A DNA stretch of 64,000 bases from Methanomicrobia archaeon (GCA_030603445.1 JAUVXU010000009.1:1-64000), one strand, 5' to 3'. Shown: positions 1 through 9,419, numbered from the stretch's first letter. The notes: generated from the sequence alone by a model not told the origin. Made by a program: numbers and translations.

Positions 1-6
1 AAGTAC

Positions 7-1203
7 TTGCGATTGATACAGTTTGATGAGGCCAAACAGAAAATTGGGGCATTCTTCAAGCCCATAGCGGATGTGGAGCATGTTCCACTTACAGAAGCCT
101 GCGGCAGGGTGCTTGCAAAAGATATACGCTCCAAAGTTGACGTCCCAGCATATGAGAAGTCCCAAATGGACGGGTATGCAGTAATTTCAAAAGATCTTCA
201 TAGCGCCTCTGAATCGTCCCCAGTTTCACTTTTGTGCATAGAGGACATAGATGCAGGAACAACACCAACTAAAGCATTATGCCGCAACTGCTGCTCATAC
301 GTTGCAACAGGGGCACCCCTCCCCAAAGAAGCTGATGCTGTTGTAATGCTTGAGGACACGGTAAGAAAAGGGCAAACGATCATTGCCCATAAGAGCTTGG
401 TGCAATGGGAAAATGTCATGACAAAAGGATATGACCTAAAAGAAGGGGACATCATAGTAAAAGAGAACACTAAGCTTATCCCAAGACATATCGGTGCGAT
501 CTCAGGCACAGGAACAACTACTATTCCAGTATTCAGACGTCCGAAAGTTGCGGTCTTCTCAACAGGAAACGAGATAATCCTTCCAGGCGAATCTCCATTT
601 TATGGGATGACATATGATGTCAACGCTGCATTTCTTGAGGCGCAGCTAAAAGAACTTGGCTGCGAAGTTTGCAATTTTGGGATAGCTAAGGATGAATATG
701 ATGATATCGTAGAAAAGCTGTCTGCAGCTAAAGGGTATGATGCTATCTTGCTATCTGCCGGCGTGTCAAAGGGGCATAAGGACCACGTTTATGACGCAGT
801 CTCCTCATTGGGAACTGTCCATGTCTATGGCATCAATGTAAAACCTGGAAAGCCGACGCTGTTTGCAACAATCGGTTCCGCTAAGGTATTTGGGCTTCCT
901 GGGCATCCAACATCGTGCTACACTATTTTTACTTTGCTAGTAAAACCAAATATATGTTCTATGATGGGAAATACCATTTTCCCTGTAGTTAAGAGATACC
1001 CTTCCACAAAACAACTGAGCGTCCCCAAGGGCAGAATGCAGTTTCTTCCCGTATCCCTTTTGGACGGCGGCGCAACACCTTTATTTAGAGGCAGCGGAGC
1101 AATATCAAGCTTTTTAAATGCTGACGGATTTGCAGTTTTGGATGAGAATACGGAGTATGTGGACGTTGGCGACGAAATTGAGGTATATGTGATAGGTGGC
1201 TAA
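7..1203 (+). CDS. moeA: Molybdopterin molybdenumtransferase MoeA (first copy)
   Basis: MoeA inserts molybdate or tungstate into adenylylated molybdopterin, the last step of cofactor synthesis. The protein has the MoeA N-terminal region (about residues 1-165), then the MoCF domain (about 175-310) with FSTGNE, the loop SAGVSKGHKD, NVKPGKP and GLPGHP, and a C-terminal beta domain. The length of 398 residues is normal. The reading frame begins with a TTG at base 7 and stays open to the window edge, so the true start may lie upstream. It is the first visible gene of a seven-gene cofactor operon; a second MoeA closes the operon. The Ala in SAGVSKG, where SGGVS is usual, is a small departure. Family assignment is firm; the choice of metal cannot be read from the sequence. 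Confidence 0.9.
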   Translation: MRLIQFDEAKQKIGAFFKPIADVEHVPLTEACGRVLAKDIRSKVDVPAYEKSQMDGYAVISKDLHSASESSPVSLLCIEDIDAGTTPTKALCRNCCSYVATGAPLPKEADAVVMLEDTVRKGQTIIAHKSLVQWENVMTKGYDLKEGDIIVKENTKLIPRHIGAISGTGTTTIPVFRRPKVAVFSTGNEIILPGESPFYGMTYDVNAAFLEAQLKELGCEVCNFGIAKDEYDDIVEKLSAAKGYDAILLSAGVSKGHKDHVYDAVSSLGTVHVYGINVKPGKPTLFATIGSAKVFGLPGHPTSCYTIFTLLVKPNICSMMGNTIFPVVKRYPSTKQLSVPKGRMQFLPVSLLDGGATPLFRGSGAISSFLNADGFAVLDENTEYVDVGDEIEVYVIGG

Positions 1204-1204
1204 T

Positions 1205-2101
1205 ATGGTATTAGGAAATGGCGTGCCAGTAAATAACATTCGAATAGCACTTACAAAGAGGTGTAATCTTTCATGTATATTTTGCCATGGCGAGGGAGAG
1301 CCACCAGGCGTGGATAATGGAAGAGAGATAACGTTGCAGGATATAGACGATATGCTTTGTGTGGCAGAAGGTCTTGGCATAACAAAAGTGCGCTTTACCG
1401 GCGGAGAGCCACTCATGCGAGAAGACATAACAGATATCGTAAAATGCGCTTCCAAGTATATGAAAGACATATCCCTTTCTACCAACGGGATTCTTCTTGG
1501 GCCGATTGCACAGGACCTAAAGGATGCGGGCCTTCATCGCGTCAACATAACTCTTAATACCTTAAATCCAGCAGTATACGAATCAATATCCGGCATCAAT
1601 GCGCACGAACAGGTCATGAGGGGAATAGAGGGGGCATACAACGCCAATTTGTTGCCAATTAAACTTAACATGGTCATGTTGCAGTGCAACTATCGCGAAC
1701 TTGAAGAGATGATAAAGTTTCTTAAGGGGGGCATGGTGCTTCAGCTAATAGAGCTTATATCCCCTCGCGAGCACGAGTCCACCAATTTTTACAAAGAAAA
1801 TTATGTCGATATATCCCCAATAGAGAAATACCTTGAGACAATTGCAATAAGTGTGAAAGAGCGTGCCAAGCACCGCAGGAAGAAGTATTTTCTGCCCCAG
1901 GAGGTGGAGGTCGTCCATTCTATGCACAACAGCAGCTTTTGTCAGAACTGCACAAGCATCAGGGTAACAAGTGAGGGTTTTATAAAAAAATGCCTGTTTA
2001 TAAATGATAATTTGCGCAAGGTAAATAACTTTAGGGACCATGAAGAACTACGCGAGGCAATGGTAAAGTCTATTAATGAAAAAAAGCCTTATTGGTGTTA
2101 A
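1205..2101 (+). CDS. moaA: GTP 3',8-cyclase MoaA (radical SAM)
   Basis: MoaA catalyses the radical SAM rearrangement of GTP that begins molybdopterin synthesis. The N-terminal cluster motif CNLSCIFC (C-x3-C-x2-C) follows TKR, and GGEP supports SAM binding. A second cluster site near the C-terminus has CQNC and a third Cys 13 residues later in KKC, as MoaA requires for GTP binding. The ATG at 1205 is preferred over GTG at 1196 because GGTGG lies just before it. The protein ends in PYWC rather than the Gly-Gly tail of many bacterial MoaA proteins. It follows moeA by one base and is followed closely by the MoaD-like gene. Confidence 0.92.
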   Translation: MVLGNGVPVNNIRIALTKRCNLSCIFCHGEGEPPGVDNGREITLQDIDDMLCVAEGLGITKVRFTGGEPLMREDITDIVKCASKYMKDISLSTNGILLGPIAQDLKDAGLHRVNITLNTLNPAVYESISGINAHEQVMRGIEGAYNANLLPIKLNMVMLQCNYRELEEMIKFLKGGMVLQLIELISPREHESTNFYKENYVDISPIEKYLETIAISVKERAKHRRKKYFLPQEVEVVHSMHNSSFCQNCTSIRVTSEGFIKKCLFINDNLRKVNNFRDHEELREAMVKSINEKKPYWC

Positions 2102-2102
2102 T

Positions 2103-2345
2103 ATGAAGGTCATAGTAAGGTATTTTGCAAAAATAAGGGAAATTACCGGCAGATCTGAAGAGGTGCTAGACATTTCCAATAAATCCGTGCTCGGGGATGT
2201 CATCTCACTGGTCTTTGATAAGTACATAATAGAAATAGAGGGGATGCCCCTGCTATACTCTGTCAATTACGAGTACGCTGATACAGACACCGTATTACAG
2301 GACAACGATGAGATTGGCATACTGTTTCCGGCAAGTGGTGGTTAG
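2103..2345 (+). CDS. moaD: MoaD/ThiS-family sulfur carrier protein
   Basis: This is a small beta-grasp sulfur carrier of about 80 residues ending in ASGG. The terminal Gly-Gly is the site that is adenylylated and thiocarboxylated before sulfur transfer. Position directly before moaE supports a role as the small subunit of molybdopterin synthase. The ATG at 2103 is chosen; an upstream in-frame start at 2076 would run into moaA. A MoaD-like carrier for another sulfur pathway cannot be excluded by sequence alone, but the operon makes molybdopterin synthase the best reading. Confidence 0.85.
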   Translation: MKVIVRYFAKIREITGRSEEVLDISNKSVLGDVISLVFDKYIIEIEGMPLLYSVNYEYADTDTVLQDNDEIGILFPASGG

Positions 2346-2750
2346 ATGATTCGCATACAAGAAGAGGATTTCTCAATAGATGAACAAGTTTGCCTGCTAA
2401 AGAGAAATCACTGCGGGGCGATATCTTTCTTTTTAGGAACTGTAAAGTCCCCGTTTGATGGAAAGAACGTCGTTGCCTTGGAACTTGAGGCATATATGGA
2501 AATGGCTGAAAAAAAGCTTGCATTAATAGAAGAAGCTGCAAAGAAGGAATTTAAACTAGAGGATGTATGCATAATACATCGCATCGGAAATCTCCTTCCG
2601 GGGGACAACATATTGTTAGTTGGGGCTGTTTCCGTATCCCGTGCAGATGCAATCTCTGGAGTAAATTACATTTTAGAGAAAATAAAAAAGGATGTCCCAA
2701 TTTTTAAGAAAGAATATCTTGAAGATACTATTTTTTGGCATGGTGAATGA
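2346..2750 (+). CDS. moaE: Molybdopterin synthase catalytic subunit MoaE
   Basis: MoaE transfers sulfur from thiocarboxylated MoaD to cyclic pyranopterin monophosphate. The 134-residue length is typical. The segment [11 protein letters not shown] and the following AVSVSRADA form the family signature, and the C-terminal [10 protein letters not shown] holds the conserved Lys residues used in catalysis. The start codon directly follows the moaD stop, so the two subunits are probably translated together. It belongs to the molybdopterin operon. Confidence 0.92.
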   Translation: MIRIQEEDFSIDEQVCLLKRNHCGAISFFLGTVKSPFDGKNVVALELEAYMEMAEKKLALIEEAAKKEFKLEDVCIIHRIGNLLPGDNILLVGAVSVSRADAISGVNYILEKIKKDVPIFKKEYLEDTIFWHGE

Positions 2751-2751
2751 T

Positions 2752-3207
2752 ATGCTTACACACGTTTCTGACAAAGGAGTAAATATGGTTGATATATCAG
2801 GTAAAAAGGCCTCAGGCAGAAAAGCAGTTGCGATGGGAACAATATATCTTCGTAAGGACACAATTAAACATATCCAGGATGCAAAGACGAAGAAGGGCAA
2901 CGTGCTTGCTACGGCGCAAGTTGCAGGCATAATGGCTGCAAAAGAGACGTCGAGTCTAATCCCGATGTGCCATCAGATACCTCTTGACCTGGTGTCTTTG
3001 GAGTTTGACGTCACTTCAGATAGCATAGTAGCTACCTGCACAGTCAAGACACAGCACAAAACAGGGGTGGAGATGGAAGCGCTTGTTGGAGTTAACAATG
3101 CCCTTTTGACCATATGGGACATGGTAAAATCAAATGAGAAGGATGAGCGCGGCCAGTACCCTGTAACGCATATAACGGGTGTTCATGTTGTAAGAAAGGA
3201 GAAGTGA
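2752..3207 (+). CDS. moaC: Cyclic pyranopterin monophosphate synthase MoaC
   Basis: MoaC converts the MoaA product into cyclic pyranopterin monophosphate. The signature blocks are clear: [18 protein letters not shown], the MCHQIPL active-site strand, and [20 protein letters not shown] followed by [12 protein letters not shown]. The ATG at 2752 is chosen, two bases after the moaE stop and just after GGTGAATG; earlier in-frame codons overlap moaE and add non-conserved residues. About 151 residues is normal for the family. Confidence 0.93.
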   Translation: MLTHVSDKGVNMVDISGKKASGRKAVAMGTIYLRKDTIKHIQDAKTKKGNVLATAQVAGIMAAKETSSLIPMCHQIPLDLVSLEFDVTSDSIVATCTVKTQHKTGVEMEALVGVNNALLTIWDMVKSNEKDERGQYPVTHITGVHVVRKEK

Positions 3208-3212
3208 AGGCC

Positions 3213-3710
3213 ATGTCTACAGCTAAGCACAAGGAACAATCCCCAAAATCGTTAGCTTTTTGCGTTATTACAATATCTGACTCATGCTCGAAAGGAGAAG
3301 CAATAGATGGGTCCGGAAAAGTTATCGTGGAAATGCTTATGCAAAATAACAGTGTTTTGGCACATAAGATCGTGCCGGATGATAAGGAGGATATAGTAAG
3401 AACAGCTAGAGAGCTTCTTCCTATTTGTGACTGCCTTGTAACTACAGGGGGCACCGGGCTTTCAGCAAGGGACGTGACAATAGAGGCTTTATCGCCTCTT
3501 ATTGATAAGGAAATAATCGGATTTGGAGAACTTTTCAGAAGGCTAAGCTGTGATGAAGTAGGAAGCGCAGCTATAATAAGCGGCGCACTGGCCGGTGTTA
3601 TTGGGGATAAGGTAGTATTTTGCCTTCCCGGAAGCGTGAATGCAGTAAAGCTTGGGACAGGCATAATTCTTAAGGAAGCAAATCACATCATAAAACACGT
3701 GAGGGAGTAG
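3213..3710 (+). CDS. moaB: MoaB/MogA-type molybdopterin adenylyltransferase
   Basis: Proteins of this family adenylylate molybdopterin before metal insertion by MoeA. The MoCF core shows ISDSCSKG near the N-terminus, then TTGGTGLSARDVTIEAL, the adenylylation loop, and a late PGSVNAVKLG. The ATG at 3213 is preferred; a GTG at 3204 overlaps the moaC stop and is possible. The gene sits directly before the second moeA, whose start codon adjoins its stop, so the last two activities of the pathway are coupled in the operon. Confidence 0.88.
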   Translation: MSTAKHKEQSPKSLAFCVITISDSCSKGEAIDGSGKVIVEMLMQNNSVLAHKIVPDDKEDIVRTARELLPICDCLVTTGGTGLSARDVTIEALSPLIDKEIIGFGELFRRLSCDEVGSAAIISGALAGVIGDKVVFCLPGSVNAVKLGTGIILKEANHIIKHVRE

Positions 3711-4904
3711 ATGAGAAAGTTCAAGTCGCTTGTGCCTTATGACGAAGCATTGGAGAAAGTATTGGAATATGTGCCGCCTCCTGGCACAAAAACAATCTTG
3801 TTAGAAGATGCAATGGATGTGGTGATAGCAGGAGATATCTATGCGCCTGTCGACTCTCCCCCTTTTGATCGTTCTGCAATGGATGGGTATGCCGTAGTTG
3901 CAGAAGACACGTATTTAGTTGCAGAAGATTCTCCTGTAACTCTAACTCTTATTGATTCTATCAACGCAGGCGAGGTTTCAAGGCATAAGGTCTCTTCAGG
4001 AACAACCATAAACATCATGACTGGGGCGAAGATGCCTGACGGGGCATCTGCAGTTGTCATGCAGGAGTTTGCAGCCAGGCATGAAGATTTGGTGGACATA
4101 TGCAAGAAGGTTGCACCAAACACCCATATCTCCAATCGCGGAGAGGACTATTGCAAAGATGACCTGGTGCTAAAGGAAGGGGCCACAATAACCCCGCAGG
4201 CAATGGCTTTGTTAAAATCACTTGGGTTCCGTAATATAGAGGCAAAAGTGCTGCGTGTTGGCATAATCGTGACAGGCGACGAACTTTTACAAGAGCATAG
4301 AGAAGGCGATCTTGGGAAGATAATCGATTCTAATTCCATAATGCTAAAAGGCCTTTTGCAAAAGGCACGATGCACGATTAGTTACCATGCACTAGTGCCA
4401 GACAAATCAGACGAGATATCTAAAGCAGTTTCGGATGCATCTATTGTGTCGGATTTTGTGCTTATAACAGGCGGAAGCTCGTTTGGGGAAAAGGACCTAG
4501 TTTCCGGCATGCTTTGCAATTATATTTTTCATGGCGTTGGGATAAAACCAGGAAAACCTATTGGATTTGCAATGATGGGCGTGCCTGTATTCTCCCTTTC
4601 CGGATATCCCGTTGCTGCGTTTACGCAGTTTTATCTGTTTGTGATTCCTTTTATAGAAAAGGCATTTGGGTCAAAGTTGCTTACAACAGTCACGCTTCCG
4701 TTTGGAGACGCGATCGCATCCTCGCTTGGCCGCCGGGAGTTTGTGCGTTGCATTGTGCGAGAAAACAGTGTTCTTCCAGTTCGCTTATCTGGTTCTAGTA
4801 TGCTTTCATCAGTGACAAAGGCTGATGGATTCGTTTTAACAGACAGCTTTTCAGAAGGCATAAACAGTGGGGATGATGTTGCCTTCACATACTTTTTTAG
4901 ATAG
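3711..4904 (+). CDS. moeA: Molybdopterin molybdenumtransferase MoeA (second copy)
   Basis: This is a second full-length MoeA (397 residues), diverged from the copy at the start of the window. It has MoeA_N with FDRSAMDGYAV, the MoCF domain with VTGDELL, TGGSSFGEKDLV, GIKPGKP and SGYPVAAF, and the C-terminal domain. Archaea using tungsten and molybdenum often carry two MoeA paralogues, so the copies may differ in metal. That is inference, since no molybdate or tungstate transporter is encoded here. A seven-T run at 4921-4927 lies just downstream and is probably the operon terminator. Confidence 0.9.
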   Translation: MRKFKSLVPYDEALEKVLEYVPPPGTKTILLEDAMDVVIAGDIYAPVDSPPFDRSAMDGYAVVAEDTYLVAEDSPVTLTLIDSINAGEVSRHKVSSGTTINIMTGAKMPDGASAVVMQEFAARHEDLVDICKKVAPNTHISNRGEDYCKDDLVLKEGATITPQAMALLKSLGFRNIEAKVLRVGIIVTGDELLQEHREGDLGKIIDSNSIMLKGLLQKARCTISYHALVPDKSDEISKAVSDASIVSDFVLITGGSSFGEKDLVSGMLCNYIFHGVGIKPGKPIGFAMMGVPVFSLSGYPVAAFTQFYLFVIPFIEKAFGSKLLTTVTLPFGDAIASSLGRREFVRCIVRENSVLPVRLSGSSMLSSVTKADGFVLTDSFSEGINSGDDVAFTYFFR

Positions 4905-4920
4905 GCGTTTTAGGAACTTC

Positions 4921-4927
4921 TTTTTTT
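4921..4927 (+). terminator. T-run terminator after the molybdopterin operon
   Basis: Seven consecutive T residues occur 17 bases after the stop of the second moeA, in the gap before a convergent gene. Archaeal RNA polymerase commonly terminates at such U-rich stretches without a hairpin. No strong inverted repeat precedes it. Confidence 0.5.
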
Positions 4928-4984
4928 CAGAGTTTATCAAAAATAGTGCTAAAGAAAAGAGATTAAATTATATTCTTTTTGTAC

Positions 4985-6988
4985 TTAAACATCAATTGGA
5001 AGCATTATTGTAAATATTGTTCCTTCCCCTTCCTTGCTTTCCACTTTTATCTCCCCTCTTTGGGATTTTACTATCTTTTCTACGATTGCTAGGCCCAGCC
5101 CGCTATTAGATGGAGACGTTGTGTATCCCCTATCAAATACTTTCTCTATCTCTTTGGGAGGTATGCCTGCCCCATTGTCCTTGACCTTTATCACGTTCCA
5201 ATTTCCTTTTTGCTCGTGCTTTACCCATACCTTGCTTGGCTTTCCGTGCTCGACAGCATTGATAAAAAGATTTTGAAATACCTGTTTCCATCTTTCTGGA
5301 TCGCATTTTATTATTGGGAGTTTGTCTGCCATAAAATCTATATTCTTTGGAATAGTGGTCTTTGCGATGCCATCTATTAGGACATTCAAATCCACGCCCT
5401 GGGCATAGTCATTAGCTTTTCCAGCGTCTGCTAGTGCGAGGTTTCGTCGTATGAACTCATCAAGCTCCCCTATTTGTTTAATGATCTTCGTACTCATTCC
5501 AGTTTCATCGGTCTCCTTGAGCAATTCCGCATATCCCTTTATCACCATAAGGGGATTTTTGATATCGTGGGCAGTGGTGTGTGCAAACTCTGATAATTCT
5601 TCTCTTTGTTTTCTAAGTGCTATCTCCGCCTGCTTGCGTTCGGTGATGTCATGCCCTATAATAATAATGCCTTTCTGCTCACCGTCTGGATGAAAAACAG
5701 GCGCTTTTGTCACATCAAAAATCCGGACTGAACCGTCGGAATCAGGGATAGTCTCTTCCCCGTGAACAAGATTGCCCCTCTCCCAAGCTCTTGCATCGGT
5801 CTCTTTGCAGGTAAGGAAAGAACCTCGAAGCTTACTGTTGAGTTTTGCCAATTCAGAATCTTTCTTTCCCCGATAGTCTATACCCTCAAGCTGGAAAATA
5901 CGGATGCTGGCATCATTAGCTTTGAGCCATCGTCCGTTTCCATCCTTAAAACAAACAAAGTCGGGCATGGTATCAATCAAAATTTGCAACTGTTTCTCAC
6001 TTTCCTCCAGCGTCTTTTCCGACTGCCTTTTTTGAAGAGCTATAGCAGCTTGTTTTACAAATGCTTCAATCATTATTTTATTTTCTAACTCAGCGTTTTT
6101 GGACAAGAATATTACGGCATTTCCAAACATTCTTTTCTCCTTTACAAAACCCATTGCATATATTTTACTTATGCCATAAATTTTTTCAATAGCATTGCAA
6201 ACAGGTTTTGGCAGTGTTTTTAATGAAATGCCATATAGGCCTTTTTCATAATCATGTAATCTGCCGTCAGTTAGATAAGAAATATTTTCATCCTTTGCAT
6301 TGTACGTTATCCCTTCGGGATGCCTTCCGAGAAGTTTTATAATGCCTTTGGAAAGTTTTCCCATTCCTACCACTGTGCGAGTGGTCAAGATTTCTCCAGC
6401 CTCATCAATTGAATTAATGATGACAATTGATTCTCCAACGAATTCTCTTAATTTTTCCCCAATAAAACGATAAATATCTTCATCTGGAGAAAATTCAACA
6501 AATTCCATAGCAGTTTTAGACAACAATTCAATGTTTTTACGTTGTTTCCTTTCGTTCTCTTCTAATTCTTTTCTTTTGTTGCTTGTTTCAAAAAGTTCTA
6601 TTTGGGTCTTTATGGCATTATAGAACCTGTCATAACCGGCAAGCCCAACGTCCTTTGTGAAGTAGTCGCTTGCCCCGTGTACGAACACATTACGGGCGAC
6701 CTGTTCGTTGCCCTGCCCTGTTAGAAATATGATTGGTGTAAAGACATTTCTTTTTCTCGCTTCCTTGAGAACGTCAAGACCATTTCCCCCAATAATCTGA
6801 TAGTCGCAGACTATGCAGTCGTATTTTTTTTCGTTTATCTTTCGAATAGCTTCTTCAACAGAGGGGACAAGAGCAAATGAGAATTCTTCTTCCTGTTTTC
6901 TATTGGATATTAGTTTCATCTGAATTTGAAACATTTCAGAATAGTCTAAATCGTCTTCTATGTGGAGAATTTTAAGCTTTTTAGCCAT
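4985..6988 (-). CDS. Receiver-PAS sensor histidine kinase
   Basis: This is a cytoplasmic two-component signalling protein of 667 residues with no membrane segment. An N-terminal receiver domain (about 1-125) has HIEDD, VCDYQ (phosphoacceptor Asp) and the late FTKD lysine. A region at about 150-320 resembles a GAF-type sensor. A PAS domain follows (about 330-450) with MPDFVCFKDGNGRW. The kinase core has the H-box HTTAHDIKNPL, then HATPase motifs NLFINAVEHG, DNGAGIP and GLGLAIVEK. The receiver lies in front of the kinase, the reverse of classic hybrid kinases, so it may take phosphate from another kinase. No partner gene is adjacent. The signal sensed is unknown. Confidence 0.88.
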   Translation of the reverse strand: MAKKLKILHIEDDLDYSEMFQIQMKLISNRKQEEEFSFALVPSVEEAIRKINEKKYDCIVCDYQIIGGNGLDVLKEARKRNVFTPIIFLTGQGNEQVARNVFVHGASDYFTKDVGLAGYDRFYNAIKTQIELFETSNKRKELEENERKQRKNIELLSKTAMEFVEFSPDEDIYRFIGEKLREFVGESIVIINSIDEAGEILTTRTVVGMGKLSKGIIKLLGRHPEGITYNAKDENISYLTDGRLHDYEKGLYGISLKTLPKPVCNAIEKIYGISKIYAMGFVKEKRMFGNAVIFLSKNAELENKIMIEAFVKQAAIALQKRQSEKTLEESEKQLQILIDTMPDFVCFKDGNGRWLKANDASIRIFQLEGIDYRGKKDSELAKLNSKLRGSFLTCKETDARAWERGNLVHGEETIPDSDGSVRIFDVTKAPVFHPDGEQKGIIIIGHDITERKQAEIALRKQREELSEFAHTTAHDIKNPLMVIKGYAELLKETDETGMSTKIIKQIGELDEFIRRNLALADAGKANDYAQGVDLNVLIDGIAKTTIPKNIDFMADKLPIIKCDPERWKQVFQNLFINAVEHGKPSKVWVKHEQKGNWNVIKVKDNGAGIPPKEIEKVFDRGYTTSPSNSGLGLAIVEKIVKSQRGEIKVESKEGEGTIFTIMLPIDV

Positions 6989-7224
6989 TGCAACGTTATA
7001 TTAAACGGGTTTTAAAAGTTAAAAACTTTTTGTAAAATTGTATAATCAATTTTCTTTAGCCGCCATCCTTCTATTTTTAAGGTGGTTAATAGAAGATTGT
7101 AAAATGCCAGACTAGATGATTAAAAAAATATAATGAAAAGAAATTATAAGAAATATTTTTAAGAAAGGGCGCGTAAATTTATTTCATGTCAATTATTGAT
7201 AAAAACAGGAAGAGGTGAAGTATA

Positions 7225-7413
7225 ATGCCGACGATTACTGTAGAAGGGCCGCCAATAGATATTGGACGAAAGAGGGAGCTTGTGAAAAGACTTACAGAAG
7301 TTGCAATTGAAGTATATAAAATTGAACACATTACTGTGCTTATACGGGAAAATCCCCCTGAAAATGTTGGAGTAAACGGACAGTTGATAGCGGATCGCAA
7401 AAGACCCAAATAA
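7225..7413 (+). CDS. 4-oxalocrotonate tautomerase-like protein
   Basis: This 62-residue protein begins Met-Pro-Thr-Ile. After Met removal Pro1 would be the catalytic base of the tautomerase superfamily. The rest fits a single beta-alpha-beta unit, with IDIGRKRELVKRLTEVA as the helix and ITVLIRENPPENVGVNG near the C-terminus. These small subunits form hexamers. A GAGGTGA ribosome binding site precedes the start. No aromatic degradation genes are nearby, so the physiological substrate is unknown. Confidence 0.85.
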   Translation: MPTITVEGPPIDIGRKRELVKRLTEVAIEVYKIEHITVLIRENPPENVGVNGQLIADRKRPK

Positions 7414-7480
7414 TTGCCTAAAAATTTATTGGGGAAAATGCCTCAATAGACATTTATAAAATTAGGGTTAGTTATTAATC

Positions 7481-8359
7481 ATGGAAAAAGAGAGGCAGGC
7501 TTACGCATACGCCTTAATGGCAGTATTGTTATGGTCAACTATTGCTTCTGCTTTTAAGATCTCATTAAGGTATCTGGATTTTTTGCAACTGTTATTTTTT
7601 GCTTCACTTGCCTCAATTGTGGTTCTTTTCCTAATTCTGCTAATCCAGAACAAGCTATCCTTGCTTAAAAGATATTCAAAAGAAGAGTATATCCATTCTG
7701 CGCTGCTTGGTTTTTTAAACCCATTTCTTTATTATGTTGTTTTACTTAAAGCATACTCACTTCTTCCAGCCCAAGAGGCCCAACCATTGAACTACACATG
7801 GCCTATAGCGCTTGTTTTATTGTCCATTCCACTGTTTAAACAGAAAATAAAGTTCAAAAGCATTGTCGCAATTGTTATCAGTTTTATTGGGGTAGTTATA
7901 ATCGGCACAAGAGGGGATCTGACTGCATTAAAATTTTCAAATCCTTTGGGGGTTTTGCTGGCTGTTGGCTCTTCAGTGATATGGGCGTTGTTTTGGATAT
8001 ATAATACAAAGGATAAGAGGGATGATGTAGCAAAATTATTTTTGAATTTTTTGTTTGGTTTTATCTTTGTTTTAATTGCAACTCTTTATTTTTCAAAAGT
8101 GGAGTTTCCTCAGGCTAATGGAATTTTAGGTGCAGTTTACGTTGGTTTATTCGAGATGGGAATAACTTTTGTTATCTGGTTAAAAGCTTTAAAATTTTCA
8201 AAAACAACTGTAGGGATAAGCAACCTTGTGTTTTTATCCCCCTTTATTTCATTGATATTTATCTATTTTATAGTTGGAGAAAAGATATTATTCTCAACAA
8301 TAATAGGTTTGATCTTTATAGTAACAGGCATAATAATACAGCAACATAGCAGCAGATGA
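7481..8359 (+). CDS. DMT-superfamily (EamA) transporter
   Basis: This is a 292-residue integral membrane protein with about ten hydrophobic helices in two EamA repeats, the layout of drug/metabolite transporters. The first repeat includes ALMAVLLWSTIASAFK, a typical EamA opening, and the second has GSSVIWALFWI. Substrates of this family range from amino acids to nucleotide derivatives, and nothing here identifies the substrate. A TATA-like element lies some 30 bases before the start, and the gene looks monocistronic. Confidence 0.85.
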   Translation: MEKERQAYAYALMAVLLWSTIASAFKISLRYLDFLQLLFFASLASIVVLFLILLIQNKLSLLKRYSKEEYIHSALLGFLNPFLYYVVLLKAYSLLPAQEAQPLNYTWPIALVLLSIPLFKQKIKFKSIVAIVISFIGVVIIGTRGDLTALKFSNPLGVLLAVGSSVIWALFWIYNTKDKRDDVAKLFLNFLFGFIFVLIATLYFSKVEFPQANGILGAVYVGLFEMGITFVIWLKALKFSKTTVGISNLVFLSPFISLIFIYFIVGEKILFSTIIGLIFIVTGIIIQQHSSR

Positions 8360-8459
8360 AAGAGAATTGATGCATTCTGTTGTTAATAGCGCAATAAATC
8401 TTGTAAAATGCTCTATTTAGCAGATATTTATAAAATGGATAAAGGGGTATAAATTTAAT

Positions 8460-9419
8460 ATGTTTGGCAGATTAAGGCGAAAAATTCCATTAATCGTACT
8501 TGTATTACTTTCTCCTGCCATCGCGGAACTGCTTTCTGGTTCTTCTCCTCCGTTGGAATTTATTAATCCTCCCGCTTTTATTATTCTTATAGGCCTTTAT
8601 GGGAGTGGCATTCTTATCGTAAGGGAACTTTCCATAAAATGGGATAAAGGCTGGGGGGGAGTCATTTTGCTTGGAATGGCCTATGGCATTATTGAAGAAG
8701 GCCTTGCAGTAAAAAGTTTCTTTAATCCAAACTGGATGGATTTGAACGTCTTAGGCACTTACGGGAGATGGATTGGTGTAAACTGGGTATGGGTCGTCTG
8801 CCTTACTGTATTTCACGTAGTTTATAGTATTGTTCTTCCAATCCTTCTTTTTGACATGATATTCCCATCCCTGAAAAACAAAAGATTGTTGGGTAGAAAA
8901 GGCCTTGGCATCTGTTTTATTGTTTTATTTTTTATTACCGGATTTTGTTGTCTTCTTTTAGTATCGTACAGACCGGATGATTTTCTTTATCTTGCAACAG
9001 CAATTATTGTTGTTATTCTTTTCATAGGGGCATGGAAAGTTCCGATTGCCTGTGCAGCTGGTAGAAATGTTTACTCTTCTGCACGGCCAAGATGGTTTTT
9101 TATTATTGGAGCAATATTTGGTTTCTTGGTTTTTTTTATAATGTATGGCGTACCGCATATTGTAACAGCTCCATTGATCCCAATAGTTCTTGAAATATTG
9201 TTATGCCTATTGGTATTGCGATTTATTGCCAAACGTTCTGGATATGATAAGAACGCTTACCATGACTTTGCATTTGCAAGCGGCTTGTTGTCCCCTCTAA
9301 TACTTTTATCATTCATTCACGAGAGCAATGGCGCTTATGGAATGTCAATTGTCGGCCTATTTTTTATTGGATTCTTATTCTGGTTAAGAAGGAGGATTAG
9401 AAAAAACATTGACAGATAG
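8460..9419 (+). CDS. Polytopic membrane protein of unknown function
   Basis: This is a 319-residue protein with roughly nine or ten hydrophobic segments. I do not recognise the family. Polar groups stand out: an IIEEGLAVKSFF segment near residue 78 and FHVVYS near residue 120 lie within predicted membrane helices. This faintly recalls the Glu-Glu and His residues of CPBP-type intramembrane proteases, but the usual EExxxR arrangement is absent, so that function is not assigned. The C-terminus is strongly basic (LRRRIRKN) and probably cytoplasmic. It converges with the lipoprotein gene downstream. Confidence 0.6.
   Translation: MFGRLRRKIPLIVLVLLSPAIAELLSGSSPPLEFINPPAFIILIGLYGSGILIVRELSIKWDKGWGGVILLGMAYGIIEEGLAVKSFFNPNWMDLNVLGTYGRWIGVNWVWVVCLTVFHVVYSIVLPILLFDMIFPSLKNKRLLGRKGLGICFIVLFFITGFCCLLLVSYRPDDFLYLATAIIVVILFIGAWKVPIACAAGRNVYSSARPRWFFIIGAIFGFLVFFIMYGVPHIVTAPLIPIVLEILLCLLVLRFIAKRSGYDKNAYHDFAFASGLLSPLILLSFIHESNGAYGMSIVGLFFIGFLFWLRRRIRKNIDR

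Noticed and set aside
198-509. Long minus-strand frames inside the molybdopterin genes
   Set aside because: They are antisense shadows of conserved, well-identified genes on the plus strand.
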